From: Bacteroidales bacterium
Lineage (GTDB): Bacteria > Bacteroidota > Bacteroidia > Bacteroidales > UBA932
DNA length: 14,582 nt
NCBI GenBank assembly: GCA_004556005.1
Contig: SFJA01000042.1
Location: 1-14,582 of the forward strand
Direction: 5' to 3'
Made by a program: the position numbers and the translations under genes
Shown here: positions 13,768 to 14,582 of the stretch, one piece after another
Numbering within the stretch: position 1 is the stretch's first letter
How the letters are laid out: each line of letters begins with the position of its first letter
Notes under the pieces: generated by a model
What the model was told of the DNA's origin: nothing
Databases searched by the model: none
What the model saw: the letters and a program-made list of their open reading frames with translations, nothing else

Positions 13768-14007
13768 ATGAGAAAGCAAAAGAAACAGACAGTATTCCCG
13801 AAGGAGCAACTCTCCGTTCGGGGGAACATCGAGGAGTTTCGGCTCCCTGACACACCGCTTGGACGGCTGGTGGCGAGCTTCCACTTGGTGTGGGGCTATG
13901 TGATGTTCGAAGGGAAGCACATATTGCAACCCTGCATCTATGCTCCCGGACTGGTGGATTATCCCGGATTTATTCCGGCGAGTGTAGAACAAGTTTACGG
14001 AAAGTAA
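13768..14007 (+). CDS. Unknown small protein
   Basis: A 79-residue protein from ATG 13768, supported by AAGAGGA just upstream. A start at 13738 would overlap the preceding gene by 10 nt. The basic N-terminus (MRKQKKQ) is followed by a mixed region (IEEFRLPDTPLGRLVASFHL, then WGYVMFEGK). Its stop overlaps the next ATG (TAATG), so it is co-translated with the KilAC-type gene. No family is recognised. Confidence 0.6.
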   Translation: MRKQKKQTVFPKEQLSVRGNIEEFRLPDTPLGRLVASFHLVWGYVMFEGKHILQPCIYAPGLVDYPGFIPASVEQVYGK

Positions 14008-14381
14008 TGAAACAAGAAAACAAAGACAGACAGCCGAAGTGCGCGATCTATTCGGTTGAGGACATGGCATCCGAAGTCTCCAACTGGGGACAAGCGGTGA
14101 ATGACGAAGAAGTATTGTGCTGGCTGCGCCTGAAAGGGTATCTGCTGGCTCAACCCGGGCCGGAATACAACTACCCGACAGAGCCGTGCGTTTACCTCGG
14201 CCTGATGGTGCAGGAACGCAGCTACCGCAACCTGGCGGGCGGGCGCACCATCATTGAACTTCGCCCTTGCTTCACGGAAAAGGGGCATGACTTTCTTCTG
14301 CCACGATTGGTGGACTACTTTGTCCACAGTCGCGACAGGCAAAAACAAACAATAAAAAACAATGGACCAGAAACCAAGTAA
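14007..14381 (+). CDS. KilAC/antirepressor C-terminal domain protein
   Basis: A 124-residue protein from ATG 14007, which overlaps the preceding stop (TAATG). Residues about 15-106 match the phage antirepressor KilAC (ANT) domain layout: SVEDMASEV (usual LA.E.), then LCWLRLKGYLLAQPGPEYNY, PTEPCVYLGLMVQE (usual PTQ.s...GLf..ke), and CFTEKGHDFLLPRLVDYF (usual T.KGq.YF...). In phages this domain is normally the DNA- or protein-binding end of a larger antirepressor with a Bro, Rha or KilA-N head; here it stands alone. It probably takes part in the lysis-lysogeny or early switch. Its position beside a divergent control region agrees. Confidence 0.75.
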   Translation: MKQENKDRQPKCAIYSVEDMASEVSNWGQAVNDEEVLCWLRLKGYLLAQPGPEYNYPTEPCVYLGLMVQERSYRNLAGGRTIIELRPCFTEKGHDFLLPRLVDYFVHSRDRQKQTIKNNGPETK

Positions 14382-14535
14382 AAACAAGGAGGAAAGTGCC
14401 GAACGCACGAATTCAGCCAAGCTCGTGGACAACATCATGTCCTTCATCGCGACGGTATGTTTCGCGGTTGGAGTCTTCATCCTTAAGGTGGTATCCCCTT
14501 CTCGACACCGAGTAGTCCTTTCTTGGTCAGACTAA
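14362..14535 (+). CDS. Small single-pass membrane protein
   Basis: A 57-residue protein from ATG 14362, overlapping the end of the KilAC gene by 20 nt. Residues about 25-44 (IMSFIATVCFAVGVFILKVV) form one clear transmembrane helix after a charged, cytoplasmic-looking N-terminus (QKPSKNKEESAERTNSAK). The end is short and basic. AAGGAGG at 14386-14392 lies inside the frame rather than before it, so the exact start is unsure. No family is recognised; small one-helix proteins are common in phage early regions and can act in exclusion or lysis timing. Confidence 0.5.
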   Translation: MDQKPSKNKEESAERTNSAKLVDNIMSFIATVCFAVGVFILKVVSPSRHRVVLSWSD

Positions 14536-14582
14536 CGGGGCTGAATGTATTGTTGCATTTTCTATCGTCTGTGTCAAGCCTT

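Noticed and set aside
13290..13855. Long minus-strand frames opposite the small rightward genes
   Set aside because: Plus-strand genes there have ribosome sites and tight junctions (AAGGA, AAGAGGA, TAATG); the minus frames are Ser/Arg-rich shadows.
13890..14381. 163-residue frame starting at 13890
   Set aside because: The first 39 residues overlap the preceding gene in another frame; the TAATG junction and KilAC similarity support the start at 14007.

Overview
The window looks like the integrase-proximal (left) half of a prophage or phage-like integrative element in a Gram-negative bacterium. Three features suggest a host outside the Bacteroidetes. Promoters fit the ordinary sigma-70 pattern (TTGATT, 16-17 nt, TATACT). 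Most minus-strand genes lack a Shine-Dalgarno sequence. A large serine recombinase sits beside a DUF2924-type gene and a small HTH gene, a grouping I associate with Verrucomicrobiota (Akkermansia-like) and some Alphaproteobacteria. The taxon is a weak inference.

Layout. (1) 1-931, AT-rich: a DNA methyltransferase that runs off the left edge. (2) 932-1604: no intact gene. It holds the wreck of a type I restriction hsdM gene (several frameshifts, an internal deletion and a stop) and a perfect 9-bp inverted repeat. The integration junction probably lies here. (3) 1605-3943: recombination module on the minus strand, with a DUF2924-like gene, a large serine recombinase and an HTH protein whose start overlaps the recombinase stop. 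(4) 3989-6332: small genes. Three near-identical promoter cassettes, about 1 kb and 0.3 kb apart, drive a two-repeat helical protein, a one-repeat protein with a DUF2924-type tail, and a short N-terminal module. A short AT-hook-like protein and a strong hairpin also lie here. (5) 6410-10254, GC-rich: DNA metabolism module with a ssDNA-binding-like protein, a PD-(D/E)XK nuclease with a Cas4/AddB-type cysteine set, an SF2 helicase and a sigma-like protein. (6) 10255-10606: non-coding, with degenerate 33-36 bp tandem repeats and a strong hairpin. (7) 10607-12979, lower GC: a tight two-gene operon that I do not recognise, the best candidate for an undescribed system. (8) 13138 to the end, plus strand: divergent short phage genes, including a free-standing KilAC-type antirepressor domain and a one-helix membrane protein.

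How it fits together. The divergent point near 13,000 resembles a phage early control region. The leftward arm carries cargo, regulator, DNA-processing genes and finally the integrase. The rightward arm carries small early genes and probably continues beyond the window; 14536-14582 shows nothing I can call. A 30-bp sequence with two mismatches occurs upstream of the helicase operon and, in the opposite orientation, upstream of the rightward genes. This would suit co-regulation of both arms, perhaps by the sigma-like protein. No structural phage genes, tRNA, rRNA or CRISPR array were seen.
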